Positions 50,686 to 60,894 of a stretch of DNA of 64,000 nucleotides are shown here, piece after piece. This stretch comes from an uncultured Clostridia bacterium (GTDB lineage: Bacteria; Bacillota; Clostridia; TANB77; CAG-508). Both the position numbers and the translations under genes were made by a program. The stretch's first letter is position 1. Each line of letters starts with the position of its first letter. The notes beneath the pieces are model-generated. The model made no database searches and was not told the origin of the DNA. It worked only from the letters and a program-made list of their open reading frames with translations. The stretch spans positions 1 to 64,000 of the forward strand of contig CAKPLT010000009.1 of the NCBI GenBank assembly GCA_934167755.1. The letters run 5' to 3'.

Positions 50686-53067
50686 ATGAAAGAGAAAAAT
50701 GAATTAAGTTACAGAGACCTAAAAATGGTATGTAACCAAAATATGTTTAATTTTGAAACAACAGAAGAATTAGAACCAATAAATGATGGTATAGGACAAG
50801 AAAGAGGCATAAAAGCATTAGAATTTGGAATTAATGTAAATGTAAAAGGATATAACTTATATATAGAAGGGCCAAGTGGAGTTGGAAAAACAATGTATAC
50901 AAAAAATTATTTGGACAGTATTTCATCTAAAAAGAAAGTACCAAATGATTGGTGTTATATATATAATTTTCAAAATCCAAATGAACCAATAGCAATATCA
51001 CTTCCAGCAGGACAAGGAAAAGAATTTAAAGAGAATATGGAAGGATTTATAAAAGAGGTAAAAAAAGATATCAAAAAAACTTTTAATGCAGATGATTTCG
51101 AAAAAGAGAAAACATTAATTAAAAAAGAATTTGAAGAAAAAAGAGAAGCAGTACTAAATGAACTAAATGAAAAATCACAAAAATATGGATTTCAAGTAAA
51201 ATCAGCACAAAATGGAATTTATATGATGCCGATGATTGATGGAAAAGTAATTCAAGAGGAAGAATTTGAGAAACTAGATGAAAATATAAAACAAGAATAT
51301 GAAGAAAAATCAACAATAGTACAACAACAAATAATGGATGCAATAAGTGTGATAAAGAATATAGAAAGACAATCAGATAAAAAAGTATCAGAATGGCAAT
51401 CAAATGTAGCATTATTAACGGTTAATGCACATATTAATTACATCAAATCAAAATATAAAAGAAATAAAAAAATAAATCAATTTTTAAATGATGTAAAACA
51501 AGATGTATTAAAAAATGTATCATATTTTTTAGAAGAAGATAATCAACAAAATAATACTCAAATACCTCAAGCGCAAAAAAGGCAAGATCCATGCTTAAAT
51601 TATCGTGTAAATTTGTTTATAGATAACAGTAATATGGAAGGATGTCCAGTAGTAATGGATTCAAATTATTCATATCAAAACTTATTTGGAAAATTAGAAT
51701 ATGAAAATTACTACGGAGCATTAAAAACAGATTTTACAATGCTACAGCCAGGTTTAATGCATAAAGCAAATGGAGGATATATTATATTTCAAGCGAAGGA
51801 TTTGCTTGCAAATGGTATATGTTATGAAGAATTAAAAAGAGTATTAAGAGTAAAAGAATTAAGCATAAGTAATGCTATGGAACAGCGTTCACAAATGGCA
51901 ATGATTTCTTTAAAACCTGAGCCAATACCACTAAATGTTAAGGTAATAATTATAGGAGATGCAAATATCTATCACACTTTACTATCAATGGATAGTGATT
52001 TTAGAAAATTATTTAAAATTAAAGTAGAGTTTGAAGAAACAGCACCTATAAATGAAGAAAATGTTAATAAACTAGCAAGATTTGTTCATACATTTTGTGA
52101 ACAAGAAGAATTACCACCATTAAATAAATCTGCAATGGCTAGAATTGTTGAATATGCATCTAGATTAGCAGGAGATAATGACAAATTATCAACAAGATTT
52201 ACTGAAATTGCACAAGTAGTTGGAGAAGCTGGAACTTGGGCAAAATTGAGTAAAAATAAAACAGTAACTGAGGAATTTGTTGATAAAGCATTAATAGAAA
52301 GAGTTGAGAGAATTAAAAAATATGATGCAAAATATGTACAAATGATAAAAGAAAATACATTATTAATAAATACAAAAGGTTCTCGTGTAGGTGAAATAAA
52401 TGGACTTACAGTTATGACTATAGGTGATTACTCATTTGGAAAACCTGCAAAAATAACAGTAAATACTTATACAGGAAAAGAAGGAATTGTAAACATAGAA
52501 AGAGAAGTTGAGATGTCAGGTTCAACACATTCAAAAGGTGTATATATTTTATCAGGATATTTAGGAGAACTATTTGCACAAGATATACCACTATGTTTAA
52601 CAGCAAGTATTTGTTTTGAACAATTATATAATGGAGTTGATGGAGACAGTGCTTCAAGTACAGAATTATATGGATTACTATCAAGTTTATCAGAAATTCC
52701 TATAAAGCAATCAATTGCAGTAACAGGTTCTGTTAATCAAAAAGGACAAATTCAACCAATTGGTGGTGTAAACGAAAAAATAGAAGGATTTTTCCAAATT
52801 TGCAAAATGCGTGGACTTGATGGTTCTCATGGTGTTGTTATACCAATACAAAATGTTAACAATCTTCAACTTTCTGATGAAGTTGTTGATGCAGTAAAAA
52901 ATAAACAATTCCATATATATGCTATTTCAACAATAGATGAAGGAATTGAAATTTTAACTGGTGTTCCAGCAGGTAAAAAAGATAAAGAGGGCAAATTCCC
53001 AGCTGGTACAGTAAATTATTTAGTGTATGAAAAATTAAAAAAATATGCAAAGGTTTGTGAAAAATAA
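50686..53067 (+). CDS. LonB-like ATP-dependent protease
   Basis: 793 residues from ATG 50686 (GGAGG six bases upstream). LYIEGPSGVGKTMYTKNYLD is Walker A at about 67-86. The long helical insert (about 130-300) is followed by an AAA lid. The S16 protease domain near the end has YNGVDGDSASSTELYGLLSS with the catalytic Ser and IQPIGGVNEKIEGFF with the catalytic Lys. It belongs to the bacterial group resembling archaeal LonB, separate from LonA. It degrades unfolded or regulatory proteins. The OGG-type gene starts two bases after its stop. Confidence 0.85.
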   Translation: MKEKNELSYRDLKMVCNQNMFNFETTEELEPINDGIGQERGIKALEFGINVNVKGYNLYIEGPSGVGKTMYTKNYLDSISSKKKVPNDWCYIYNFQNPNEPIAISLPAGQGKEFKENMEGFIKEVKKDIKKTFNADDFEKEKTLIKKEFEEKREAVLNELNEKSQKYGFQVKSAQNGIYMMPMIDGKVIQEEEFEKLDENIKQEYEEKSTIVQQQIMDAISVIKNIERQSDKKVSEWQSNVALLTVNAHINYIKSKYKRNKKINQFLNDVKQDVLKNVSYFLEEDNQQNNTQIPQAQKRQDPCLNYRVNLFIDNSNMEGCPVVMDSNYSYQNLFGKLEYENYYGALKTDFTMLQPGLMHKANGGYIIFQAKDLLANGICYEELKRVLRVKELSISNAMEQRSQMAMISLKPEPIPLNVKVIIIGDANIYHTLLSMDSDFRKLFKIKVEFEETAPINEENVNKLARFVHTFCEQEELPPLNKSAMARIVEYASRLAGDNDKLSTRFTEIAQVVGEAGTWAKLSKNKTVTEEFVDKALIERVERIKKYDAKYVQMIKENTLLINTKGSRVGEINGLTVMTIGDYSFGKPAKITVNTYTGKEGIVNIEREVEMSGSTHSKGVYILSGYLGELFAQDIPLCLTASICFEQLYNGVDGDSASSTELYGLLSSLSEIPIKQSIAVTGSVNQKGQIQPIGGVNEKIEGFFQICKMRGLDGSHGVVIPIQNVNNLQLSDEVVDAVKNKQFHIYAISTIDEGIEILTGVPAGKKDKEGKFPAGTVNYLVYEKLKKYAKVCEK

Positions 53068-53069
53068 TA

Positions 53070-53936
53070 ATGAAAGAACAAATATATAAAATAGAAGATA
53101 TACAATCATTTGAATTAGAAGATATATTTGATTGTGGACAATGTTTTAGATGGAATAAACAAGAAGATGGAAGTTATACAGGTGTATTTAAAGGGAATGT
53201 AATGAATGTACAAAAAGAAATAAATACTGTAACTTTTAAAGGAATATGCAATGGAGATATCAAGGAAATAGTTGAAGATTATTTTGACTTAAATCGTAAT
53301 TATGAAGAAATAAAAGAACAACTTTCAAAAATTGATGAAAATGTAAAAAGAAGTATAGAATATGGTAAAGGTATAAGGATATTAAATCAAGATTTGTGGG
53401 AAATGATAATTTCTTATATAATTTCAGCTAATAATAATATTCCAAGAATAAAAGGAATAATAGAAAGATTGGCTAAAAATTATGGGAATGAAATTGAATG
53501 GAATGGAGAAAAATATTATACATTTCCAACTGTAAATGGGCTAAAAGATGTAAGTGTAGAAGATTATAGAAAATTAGGTACAGGCTTTAGAGATATACGC
53601 TTATATGAAACTGTTCATATGATTTTAGATAAAAAAGTAGATTTAGAACAAATGCAAAACAATCCTAATACTTTAGAAGTAAGAGAACAACTCTTAACAT
53701 TATCAGGTGTTGGACCTAAAGTGGCTGATTGCATATTATTATTTTCTACATTGAAAAGATTTGAGGTTTTTCCGATTGATGTGTGGGTTAGACGTGTTAT
53801 GAATGAACTTTATATCAAAAATGAAGACGAAACAAAGGTTAATAAAAAAGAAATTGAGAATCTTGCACATGATAAGTTTGGAAATCTTGCTGGAATTGCA
53901 CAGCAGTATTTGTTTTATTGGAAAAGAGAGGCTTAA
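53070..53936 (+). CDS. 8-oxoguanine DNA glycosylase (OGG type)
   Basis: 288 residues. EDIFDCGQCFRWNKQEDGSY is the N-terminal OGG1-like box. The helix-hairpin-helix is LTLSGVGPKVADCILLFS, with the catalytic Lys in GPKVADC, and FPIDVWVRRVMNELY supplies the conserved Asp. The family removes 8-oxoguanine and can nick the strand (beta-lyase). It follows the LonB-like gene after two bases. Terminated by a strong hairpin. Confidence 0.9.
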   Translation: MKEQIYKIEDIQSFELEDIFDCGQCFRWNKQEDGSYTGVFKGNVMNVQKEINTVTFKGICNGDIKEIVEDYFDLNRNYEEIKEQLSKIDENVKRSIEYGKGIRILNQDLWEMIISYIISANNNIPRIKGIIERLAKNYGNEIEWNGEKYYTFPTVNGLKDVSVEDYRKLGTGFRDIRLYETVHMILDKKVDLEQMQNNPNTLEVREQLLTLSGVGPKVADCILLFSTLKRFEVFPIDVWVRRVMNELYIKNEDETKVNKKEIENLAHDKFGNLAGIAQQYLFYWKREA

Positions 53937-53943
53937 TATATTA

Positions 53944-53983
53944 AAAGACGGTGTTACATACAGACACCGTCTAATTCTATTTT
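53944..53983. terminator. bidirectional terminator
   Basis: AGACGGTGT TACATACAG ACACCGTCT, flanked by A4 and T4, between convergent genes. Confidence 0.85.
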
Positions 53984-56367
53984 ACTACTACATTATAAAT
54001 TTTATTTTTAACATAAATTTCTTTAAATATAGACTTTCCATCAAGTTTATCTTCAATAGCAGAATGAACCTTTTGTTTAACAGAAGATTCATCTTCATCT
54101 AAAGTAATCATTACAGTAGTTTTTAATTTACCATTAATTTGAACAGGAATTTTAATCTCATTGTCAATAGTTTTTTCTTCATCATAAACTGGCCAAGACT
54201 CATAAGTAATTGTATCTTTATGACCAAGAATATTCCAAAGCTCTTCAGTAATATGAGGTGCAATAGGGTTTAACAATTTCAAAAAACCTTCTGCATATTC
54301 TCTTGGAAGAACATCTTCTTTATTAACACTGTTAATAAAAATCATCATTTGAGAAATAGCTGTATTAAAATTCATAGATTCATAATCATTAGTTACTTTT
54401 TTTACTGTAAAATGATATACTTTTTCAAGATTTTTATTTTCTTCATCTTTAATTTTATTAGATTCTACATATAATCTCCAAACTCTATCTAGGAATTTCT
54501 TTGAACCATCAATTCCATTTGGATCCCAAGGTTTTGCACTATCAATAGGTCCCATAAACATTTCATAAAGTCTTAAACTATCAGCACCATATTCTTTAAC
54601 CATATCATCAGGATTAATAACATTTCCTTTTGATTTACTCATTTTTTCACCATTTGTACCTAAAATCATACCTTGATGACGAAGTTTAGCAAAAGGTTCT
54701 TTAACTGGAACAAGTCCTTTATTATAAAGATAATTATTCCAAAATCTTGAATATAATAAATGTCCAACAGCATGCTCTGGGCCACCAACATATAAGTCAA
54801 CAGGTAACCAGTATTCAAGTAATTTTTTATTTGCAAATTCATTATCATTATGTGGATCTATGTATCTTAAGAAATACCAGCTTGACCCAGCAGAACCAGG
54901 CATTGTGCTTGTTTCTCTTTTTGCAGGTTTTCCTTCATAAGTTGTATTAACCCAATCAGTAGCTTTATCCAATGGAGAAGCACCTGTTTTTGATGGTGCA
55001 TAATCATCTAATTCTGGTAAAACTAGAGGTAAATTACTATCAGCTAAAGCTTTCATTTCATCATCAACATATACTATTGGAATAGGTTCACCCCAATAAC
55101 GCTGTCTTGCAAAAATCCATTCTCGTAATTTATAATTTACTTTTTTAGTTCCAATTTTATTTCCTTCAAGCCAATTAATAATATTTTTAATTGAATCTTG
55201 TTTATTAAGACCATTCAGAAAATCAGAATTTATATGTAATCCATCACCTGTAAATGCTTCTTTGGAAATATCTCCACCTTCAAGAACTGGAATAATTTCA
55301 ATTCCGAATTTTGTGGCAAATTCATAATCTCTTTGGTCATGAGCTGGAACAGCCATAATACATCCTGTACCATAAGATGATAATACATAATCTGAAATCC
55401 AAATAGGAATTTCTTTCCCATTTACAGGATTTATAGCATAGCTACCTGTGAATACGCCGGTTTTTTCTTTGCTTAATTCAGTTCTTTCTAAATCTGATTT
55501 TGAAGCTGCTAATTTTTTATATTCTTCAACGGCAGATTTTTGAGCATCTGTAGTTATTTTTTCAACTAATTCAAGTTCTGGAGCTAATACACAATAAGTT
55601 GCACCAAAAAGTGTATCAGGTCTTGTAGTAAATACAGTAAATTCTAAATTATCTGTTTTTGCAACTTTAAATTTAACTTCAGCACCTTCACTACGGCCAA
55701 TCCAATTTCTTTGAATTTCTTTTGTAGATTCAGGCCAATCAATATCTTCAAGACCATTTAGTAAAATATCAGCATATTTTGGTATATCTAAAACCCATTG
55801 TTTCATATTTTTTCGAACAACAGGGAATCCACCTCTTTCACTTTTTCCGTCAATAACTTCATCATTTGATAATACACATCCAAGTTCTTCACACCAGTTA
55901 ACTGGCATCTCAACTAATTTTGCTAAACCATCATTAAATAATTGTTTGAAAATCCATTGAGTCCATTTATAAAAATTAGGATCACATGTTGAAACTTGTT
56001 TGTCCCAATCAAATGAGAAACCTAGCATTTTTAATTGCTTAGTAAATGTTTTTATATTTGTCTCAGTAAAACCTGCTGGATGGTTTCCTGTTTTTATTGC
56101 ATACTGTTCTGCAGGTAAACCAAATGAGTCAAATCCCATCGGATGTAATACATTATAGCCTTGCATTCTCTTCATTCTAGACAAGATATCTGTTGCTGTA
56201 TATCCCTCTGGATGTCCAACATGTAGACCTTGTCCTGATGGATAAGGAAACATGTCTAACGCATAGTATTTTGGCTTTGAAAAATCCCATACATCTGTAT
56301 AAAATGTTTTATTTTCGTCCCAATATTTTTGCCATTTTTTTTCTATTTCTCTAAAATTATATGACAT
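53977..56367 (-). CDS. leuS: leucyl-tRNA synthetase
   Basis: 796 residues from ATG 56367 (AAGGAG upstream). MFPYPSGQGLHVGHPEGYTA contains the HIGH motif as HVGH; the CP1 editing domain has TFTTRP-type FTVFTTRPDTLFGATYCVLA; KMSKSKGNVINPDDM is the second class I signature. The last domain resembles other bacterial LeuRS. It charges tRNA-Leu. There is no T-box in the 130-base upstream region; a single promoter lies there. Confidence 0.98.
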   Translation of the reverse strand: MSYNFREIEKKWQKYWDENKTFYTDVWDFSKPKYYALDMFPYPSGQGLHVGHPEGYTATDILSRMKRMQGYNVLHPMGFDSFGLPAEQYAIKTGNHPAGFTETNIKTFTKQLKMLGFSFDWDKQVSTCDPNFYKWTQWIFKQLFNDGLAKLVEMPVNWCEELGCVLSNDEVIDGKSERGGFPVVRKNMKQWVLDIPKYADILLNGLEDIDWPESTKEIQRNWIGRSEGAEVKFKVAKTDNLEFTVFTTRPDTLFGATYCVLAPELELVEKITTDAQKSAVEEYKKLAASKSDLERTELSKEKTGVFTGSYAINPVNGKEIPIWISDYVLSSYGTGCIMAVPAHDQRDYEFATKFGIEIIPVLEGGDISKEAFTGDGLHINSDFLNGLNKQDSIKNIINWLEGNKIGTKKVNYKLREWIFARQRYWGEPIPIVYVDDEMKALADSNLPLVLPELDDYAPSKTGASPLDKATDWVNTTYEGKPAKRETSTMPGSAGSSWYFLRYIDPHNDNEFANKKLLEYWLPVDLYVGGPEHAVGHLLYSRFWNNYLYNKGLVPVKEPFAKLRHQGMILGTNGEKMSKSKGNVINPDDMVKEYGADSLRLYEMFMGPIDSAKPWDPNGIDGSKKFLDRVWRLYVESNKIKDEENKNLEKVYHFTVKKVTNDYESMNFNTAISQMMIFINSVNKEDVLPREYAEGFLKLLNPIAPHITEELWNILGHKDTITYESWPVYDEEKTIDNEIKIPVQINGKLKTTVMITLDEDESSVKQKVHSAIEDKLDGKSIFKEIYVKNKIYNVVVK

Positions 56368-56404
56368 ATAAATTCTCCTTCCATGTATAGATTTCAATAT
56401 ATCG

Positions 56405-56433
56405 ATTATACTAGCAAAATAGCGAAAAGTCAA
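56405..56433 (-). promoter_or_regulatory. leuS promoter
   Basis: On the minus strand TTGACT, 17-base spacer, TATAAT; short leader of about 30 nt to the ATG, too short for a T-box. Confidence 0.7.
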
Positions 56434-56498
56434 TCAAAATGGTAATATTTATTGACAAATAAACTTTAAAAATATAAAATAACTATTGAGGTGATTTT

Positions 56499-56975
56499 AT
56501 GAAAAAATGGAAATATCTAATTATAATAATAGTAATAAGTATATTTGTTTTTATAGGAGCAGAAGCATTTAGGAATAATAATATAAATGATGAGATATCT
56601 AAAGAAGATGTAACAACAAGCACAAATATTGACAATAGTAGTAATGCTGAGCCCAATATACCACAAATATCTGAGACTAAAGAAAATATCGAAGAAAATG
56701 AAAAAAAAGAGATATTAAAAAATGGAGAAGAATTAATACAAAAGGCTGAAAAAACAGTAACTGCAAGAGGATGGGCAGGAGCATCAAATAATATAATAGG
56801 ACTAAAAGATGGTATTTTGTATTACTACAATAAGGAAACAGAGGAATTTTATCAATTTGCAGAAGGTGTTGATGACATATATTTTTCAAAAGATGATGAG
56901 GAGCAAATAATTGCAAAGAAAAGTAGTAAATTTAAAGAAATAAAAGAAACACCACAATTTTTGAAATATGAGTAA
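56499..56975 (+). CDS. membrane-anchored extracytoplasmic protein of unknown function
   Basis: 158 residues. One N-terminal membrane segment (about 5-23, YLIIIIVISIFVFIGAEAF), then an Asn/Glu/Ser-rich linker and a domain (about 80-158) with KTVTARGWAGASNNIIGLKD and GILYYYNKETEEFYQFAEGV. The aromatic-rich end suggests a small beta domain outside the cell. GAGGTGATTTT precedes the ATG. The HD-domain gene follows 24 bases on. Not recognised. Confidence 0.6.
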   Translation: MKKWKYLIIIIVISIFVFIGAEAFRNNNINDEISKEDVTTSTNIDNSSNAEPNIPQISETKENIEENEKKEILKNGEELIQKAEKTVTARGWAGASNNIIGLKDGILYYYNKETEEFYQFAEGVDDIYFSKDDEEQIIAKKSSKFKEIKETPQFLKYE

Positions 56976-56999
56976 TCTTAGAAAAGAGGTTTATTAAGA

Positions 57000-57767
57000 A
57001 TGAAAATAAATTTAAAAAATGCACAAGAAGAATTTATAAAATATACACAAAACTATGATTTGAGTGATGAAAATATAGAACGAAAACAAAAACATTCTTT
57101 AAGAGTAATGCGAATTTCTGAGCAAATAGCAGAAAATATGGGATTAAATAAAGAAGAAATTACTTTGGCAGCTTTAATAGGTTTGTTACATGATATAGCT
57201 AGATTTGAGCAATATACGCAATATAAAACATTTCGAGATATAGATAGTATAGATCATGGAGACTATGGTGCTAAAATTCTAGAAAAGGATATAAGAAAAT
57301 ATATAGTAGAACCACAATATGATGAAATAATAATAAAGGCAGTAAAAAATCATAATAAATATAAAATTGAAGAAGGACTTTCAGATAAAGAAGAATTATT
57401 TTCAAAAATAATTAGAGATGCTGATAAAATAGATATTATGTTTGAAACAGTTGATATGTTCTGGAAAGGTAAAGAAGATATAATAGAAAATTCTACAATC
57501 ACAGAAGATGTAATACAACAATTTAATCAATGTTCTTTAATAAAAAGAAGAAAAGGGGAAAGACCAGAAAATTCAATAAATAAAATAATAGTTACAATAG
57601 CATTTATATTTGATATTAATTATAAAGAGAGTTTCAGAATAATAAAAAAAGAGGATTATATTAATAAAATTTTTGAAAGATTCAACATTAAAGACAAATA
57701 TACTAAAAATGAAGCGGAAAAAATAAGAATCAATGCAAATGAGTATATTAATAAAAAGAGTATATAA
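57000..57767 (+). CDS. HD-domain phosphohydrolase
   Basis: 255 residues. KHSLRVMRISEQIAENMGLN, IGLLHDIARFEQYTQYKTFR and VKNHNKYKIEEGL followed by RDADKIDIMFETVDMFWKGK make the metal ligands H...HD...D. YfbR/YqeK-like proteins of this size hydrolyse nucleotides. AAGAGGTTTATTAAG before the ATG. The substrate cannot be told. Confidence 0.85.
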   Translation: MKINLKNAQEEFIKYTQNYDLSDENIERKQKHSLRVMRISEQIAENMGLNKEEITLAALIGLLHDIARFEQYTQYKTFRDIDSIDHGDYGAKILEKDIRKYIVEPQYDEIIIKAVKNHNKYKIEEGLSDKEELFSKIIRDADKIDIMFETVDMFWKGKEDIIENSTITEDVIQQFNQCSLIKRRKGERPENSINKIIVTIAFIFDINYKESFRIIKKEDYINKIFERFNIKDKYTKNEAEKIRINANEYINKKSI

Positions 57768-57826
57768 GAAAATATGTGCTATAAATTATTATAAGGGTGT
57801 TCCCACTGGTAAAAGGAGGAGGCTAA

Positions 57827-59806
57827 ATGTCCAAAAAATTATTAATAACTGAAAAACCGTCAGTAGCTATGGAATTTGCAAAAGTATTGAAAATTACAGC
57901 AAATAGAAAAAATGGTTATATAGAATCAGATGAATGGATAATAACTTGGTGTGTTGGACATTTAGTTACGATGAGCTATCCAGAAGTTTATGATGAAAAA
58001 TTAAAATTCTGGAGGTTAGATACATTGCCTTTTATACCTCAAGAATGGAAATATGAGATTATACCAGCTGTGCAAAATCAATTTAAAATTGTTCAAAGTT
58101 TACTTCAAAGAGAAGATGTTGAAGAAATATATAATGCGGGTGACTCCGGACGAGAAGGAGAGTACATACAAAGGTTAGTTTTTATGATGGCAAAGCCAAA
58201 CCCAAATGCTAAAATTAAAAGAGTTTGGATTGATTCTCAAACAGAAGAGGAAATACAAAGAGGTATTAAAGAGGCTAAAGATGAAAGTGAATATGATAGT
58301 CTGTCAGATTCTGCATATTTAAGGGCTAAAGAGGATTACCTTATAGGTATTAATTTTTCAAGATTACTTACAATTATTTATGGTAGAAGAGTTGCTAATC
58401 AAATTCAAGAAGAGAGAGCTTCAATATCAGTTGGCAGAGTAATGACATGTGTTTTAGGTATGGTTGTGTTAAGAGAAAGAGAAATTAGAAATTTTATAAA
58501 GACAAAGTATTATAAAACAATTGGTGAATTTGGAAATCAAGATGGTTCTTTTAAGGCAGAATGGAAGGTTAATGAAAAATCTGAATTTTTTGAGAGTACT
58601 AAATTATATAATGAGAGTGGTTTTAAAAAGGAAGAGGATGCGAAAAATTTTATTGCAAGTTTAGCAGGTAAGAAGGCTACTATTACTGAATTAAAAAAAT
58701 CAAAGCAGAAGGAAAATGCACCATTATTATTTAATTTAGCTGAAATTCAAAATGAATGTACAAAAAGGTTTAAAATAAAACCTGATGAGACATTAGAGAT
58801 AATTCAAAATTTATATGAAAAGAAGTTAGTTACATATCCTAGAACTGATGCAAGGGTTCTTTCTAGTGCGGTTGCAAAAGAGATATCTAAAAATTTGAAT
58901 GGATTGATTAAAGGCTATAGAAATGAAGAAGTCCAAAGTCTTTTAAATAAAATGATTAGTGAAAAATATTCTACAAATTTGTTAAAAACAAAGTATGTTA
59001 ATGATAGCAAAATAACTGACCATTATGCAATTATTCCTACAGGACAAGGCTTTGAAAATTTTGATAAATTACCAGATTTGCAGAAACAAGTTTATAATGT
59101 TATAGTAAAAAGATTTATTGCAATATTTTATCCACCTGCACAATATAATAAAGTATCTTTAACTGTTAGTGTAGAAAATGAAACATTTAATGCGAGTGGA
59201 AAGGTGTGTACAGATTTTGGGTATTTAGAAGTTTTAAAACCTAAAAATGCAAATGCGAAATCCACAGACAAGGCACAAACTGTGGAAAAAGAAGAACAAA
59301 AAGCTGAAAAACAAAGTGATAATATCGGGGAAACTGAAAATAATTTAGAAGTTTTTAAAAATTTAAAAAAAGGACAAGATGTTGAAGTCAAAAATTATGA
59401 AATAAAAGATGCAGAAACATCACCTCCTTCAAGATATAATTCTGGTTCAATTATTTTGGCTATGGAAAATGCGGGAAAACTTATAGAAGATGAGGAACTA
59501 AGAGAACAAATTAAAGGGGCTGGAATTGGTACATCAGCAACTCGTGGAGAGATTATAAAAAAACTAGAAAAAATTAAATACATAGATATAAATTCTAAAA
59601 CTCAGATTGTTACTCCAACAAAAAAAGGAGAAGCAATTTATGATGTTGTTTTTTATTCTATGCCTGATATGCTTAATCCCAAACTTACAGCAAGCTGGGA
59701 AAAAGGATTAGATATGGTTGCTAAAAAGGAAATTCAGCCAGATGAATTTATGGTGAAATTGAAAAAATATATTAATTCTAAGTTTGATAAGTTGATTATT
59801 AAATAA
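57827..59806 (+). CDS. topB: DNA topoisomerase III
   Basis: 659 residues. Toprim domain: LLITEKPSVAMEFAKVLKIT at the start and YNAGDSGREGEYIQRLVFMM near 100 (DxGREGE). VTYPRTDARVLSSAVA has the catalytic Tyr (about 342). The C-terminal part has SRYNSGSIILAMENAGKLIE and GIGTSATRGEIIKKLEKIKY. A Lys/Glu-rich segment (about 470-500) is inserted in domain II. It relaxes and decatenates single-stranded regions. AGGAGGAGGC precedes the ATG. Some mobile elements carry topB copies, but nothing nearby supports that. Confidence 0.94.
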   Translation: MSKKLLITEKPSVAMEFAKVLKITANRKNGYIESDEWIITWCVGHLVTMSYPEVYDEKLKFWRLDTLPFIPQEWKYEIIPAVQNQFKIVQSLLQREDVEEIYNAGDSGREGEYIQRLVFMMAKPNPNAKIKRVWIDSQTEEEIQRGIKEAKDESEYDSLSDSAYLRAKEDYLIGINFSRLLTIIYGRRVANQIQEERASISVGRVMTCVLGMVVLREREIRNFIKTKYYKTIGEFGNQDGSFKAEWKVNEKSEFFESTKLYNESGFKKEEDAKNFIASLAGKKATITELKKSKQKENAPLLFNLAEIQNECTKRFKIKPDETLEIIQNLYEKKLVTYPRTDARVLSSAVAKEISKNLNGLIKGYRNEEVQSLLNKMISEKYSTNLLKTKYVNDSKITDHYAIIPTGQGFENFDKLPDLQKQVYNVIVKRFIAIFYPPAQYNKVSLTVSVENETFNASGKVCTDFGYLEVLKPKNANAKSTDKAQTVEKEEQKAEKQSDNIGETENNLEVFKNLKKGQDVEVKNYEIKDAETSPPSRYNSGSIILAMENAGKLIEDEELREQIKGAGIGTSATRGEIIKKLEKIKYIDINSKTQIVTPTKKGEAIYDVVFYSMPDMLNPKLTASWEKGLDMVAKKEIQPDEFMVKLKKYINSKFDKLIIK

Positions 59807-59848
59807 AAAATGACCACAGAACTTTACAGTTAAGTGGTCATTTTCTTT
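59806..59848. terminator. bidirectional terminator
   Basis: AAATGACCAC / GTGGTCATTT, 10-bp stem with a 16-base loop, between convergent genes. Confidence 0.75.
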
Positions 59849-59868
59849 TGAATACTAATACTTAAAGC

Positions 59869-60813
59869 TTACACATTATTTTTTTTTATTTCAAAAACAT
59901 ATTGAACTTCTCTTCTATGATTTTTTAGTGATATTCTTGCTAATTTTAAAATGTTTATAGGAACATTATATTTTTGAAACTGTTTGTTTTTTTCTATTTT
60001 GCTGACAACCATATTATTAATTTCTTTTTTATGTTGTGCAAAATACTGTTTTTTATCATACTTCCATGTGATTGCTAGGTTTAACTCAACCAAAATATAG
60101 TCAAAAGTATTAACATTTGGATTTTCGGGTACACGTATAAATATTGGCTGACCAATCTTGGTTACAAACAAGTCTATTTCTTTTAAAGGCTCTTTTTTTT
60201 CAAATTTTGAATTGTAATAGTATTTCTTTAAATCTTCGATTGTATCACCATTTTTCATTTTACAATAAGCCATTTTTAAAATTACACCATTTGTAAATTC
60301 TTTGCTATTAAAATTATCTGTATCACTAAAGTAAAGAGTACCACAAATAGTCACTTTAATATTGATTGCACTTGATTTTAGTATTTTATTCTCAGTTAAT
60401 GTTTCTACAACTCCTTCATTATTAAAAAAAATGTATTTATTAGCCTTTTTCCAGATTATCATATTTTTTAAATCTTGAATAGGGTATGATTTTTGAGATA
60501 TTAAATCTTGATAAAACAAGATGTATTCTGCAAGCTCTTTTGTTGTTTCGCCTTCACTCAAACGCAATATTGCTCTAGAAATAGCTTCTTGTTCAATGGA
60601 AGTTACCCAATGTACAGTTGAGTTATCATTACTAAAAAATATATGTGGTTTTTTATAGCTAAATTCTCTTGTGTTTCTATCAAAAAAAAGATTTTTGAAG
60701 TTTTTCTTTCTGGCTTCTTTGGCTGACATAGAAGTATAATATCCATCTTCATTAAAGAAAAAAGCTTTTTCATTCAAAAGTAATAGTATTTCATCATTTG
60801 CAATTTGTATCAT
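59869..60813 (-). CDS. hypothetical protein, two-domain
   Basis: 314 residues from ATG 60813 (AGGAGGT upstream). The N-terminal half repeats aromatic residues around EKAFFFNEDGYYTSMSAKEA and NKYIFFNNEGVVETLTENKI, two similar segments (FFNEDG / FFNNEG). The C-terminal half (DLFVTKIGQPIFIRVPENPN, VNTFDYILVELNLAITWKYD) has alternating hydrophobic residues like an SPFH/band-7 domain, but I cannot confirm it. Codon use is less AT-biased than nearby genes. Expressed from its own promoter with a 5' leader containing CCTCC/GGAGG pairing. Function unknown. Confidence 0.6.
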   Translation of the reverse strand: MIQIANDEILLLLNEKAFFFNEDGYYTSMSAKEARKKNFKNLFFDRNTREFSYKKPHIFFSNDNSTVHWVTSIEQEAISRAILRLSEGETTKELAEYILFYQDLISQKSYPIQDLKNMIIWKKANKYIFFNNEGVVETLTENKILKSSAINIKVTICGTLYFSDTDNFNSKEFTNGVILKMAYCKMKNGDTIEDLKKYYYNSKFEKKEPLKEIDLFVTKIGQPIFIRVPENPNVNTFDYILVELNLAITWKYDKKQYFAQHKKEINNMVVSKIEKNKQFQKYNVPINILKLARISLKNHRREVQYVFEIKKNNV

Positions 60814-60894
60814 TATAATACCTCCTAAATTTTTTGGGAGGTATGAAACCTCCAAGTTTTAATTCTTTTCAGTTTCAAAAATATTAACTATTTT

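Noticed and set aside
56368..56498. T-box riboswitch upstream of leuS
   Set aside because: The promoter lies about 30 bases from the transcribed leader's end, leaving no room, and no T-box sequence is present.
57827..59806. topB as sign of an integrative conjugative element
   Set aside because: No relaxase, coupling protein or type IV secretion gene is present nearby; topB is common as a chromosomal gene.
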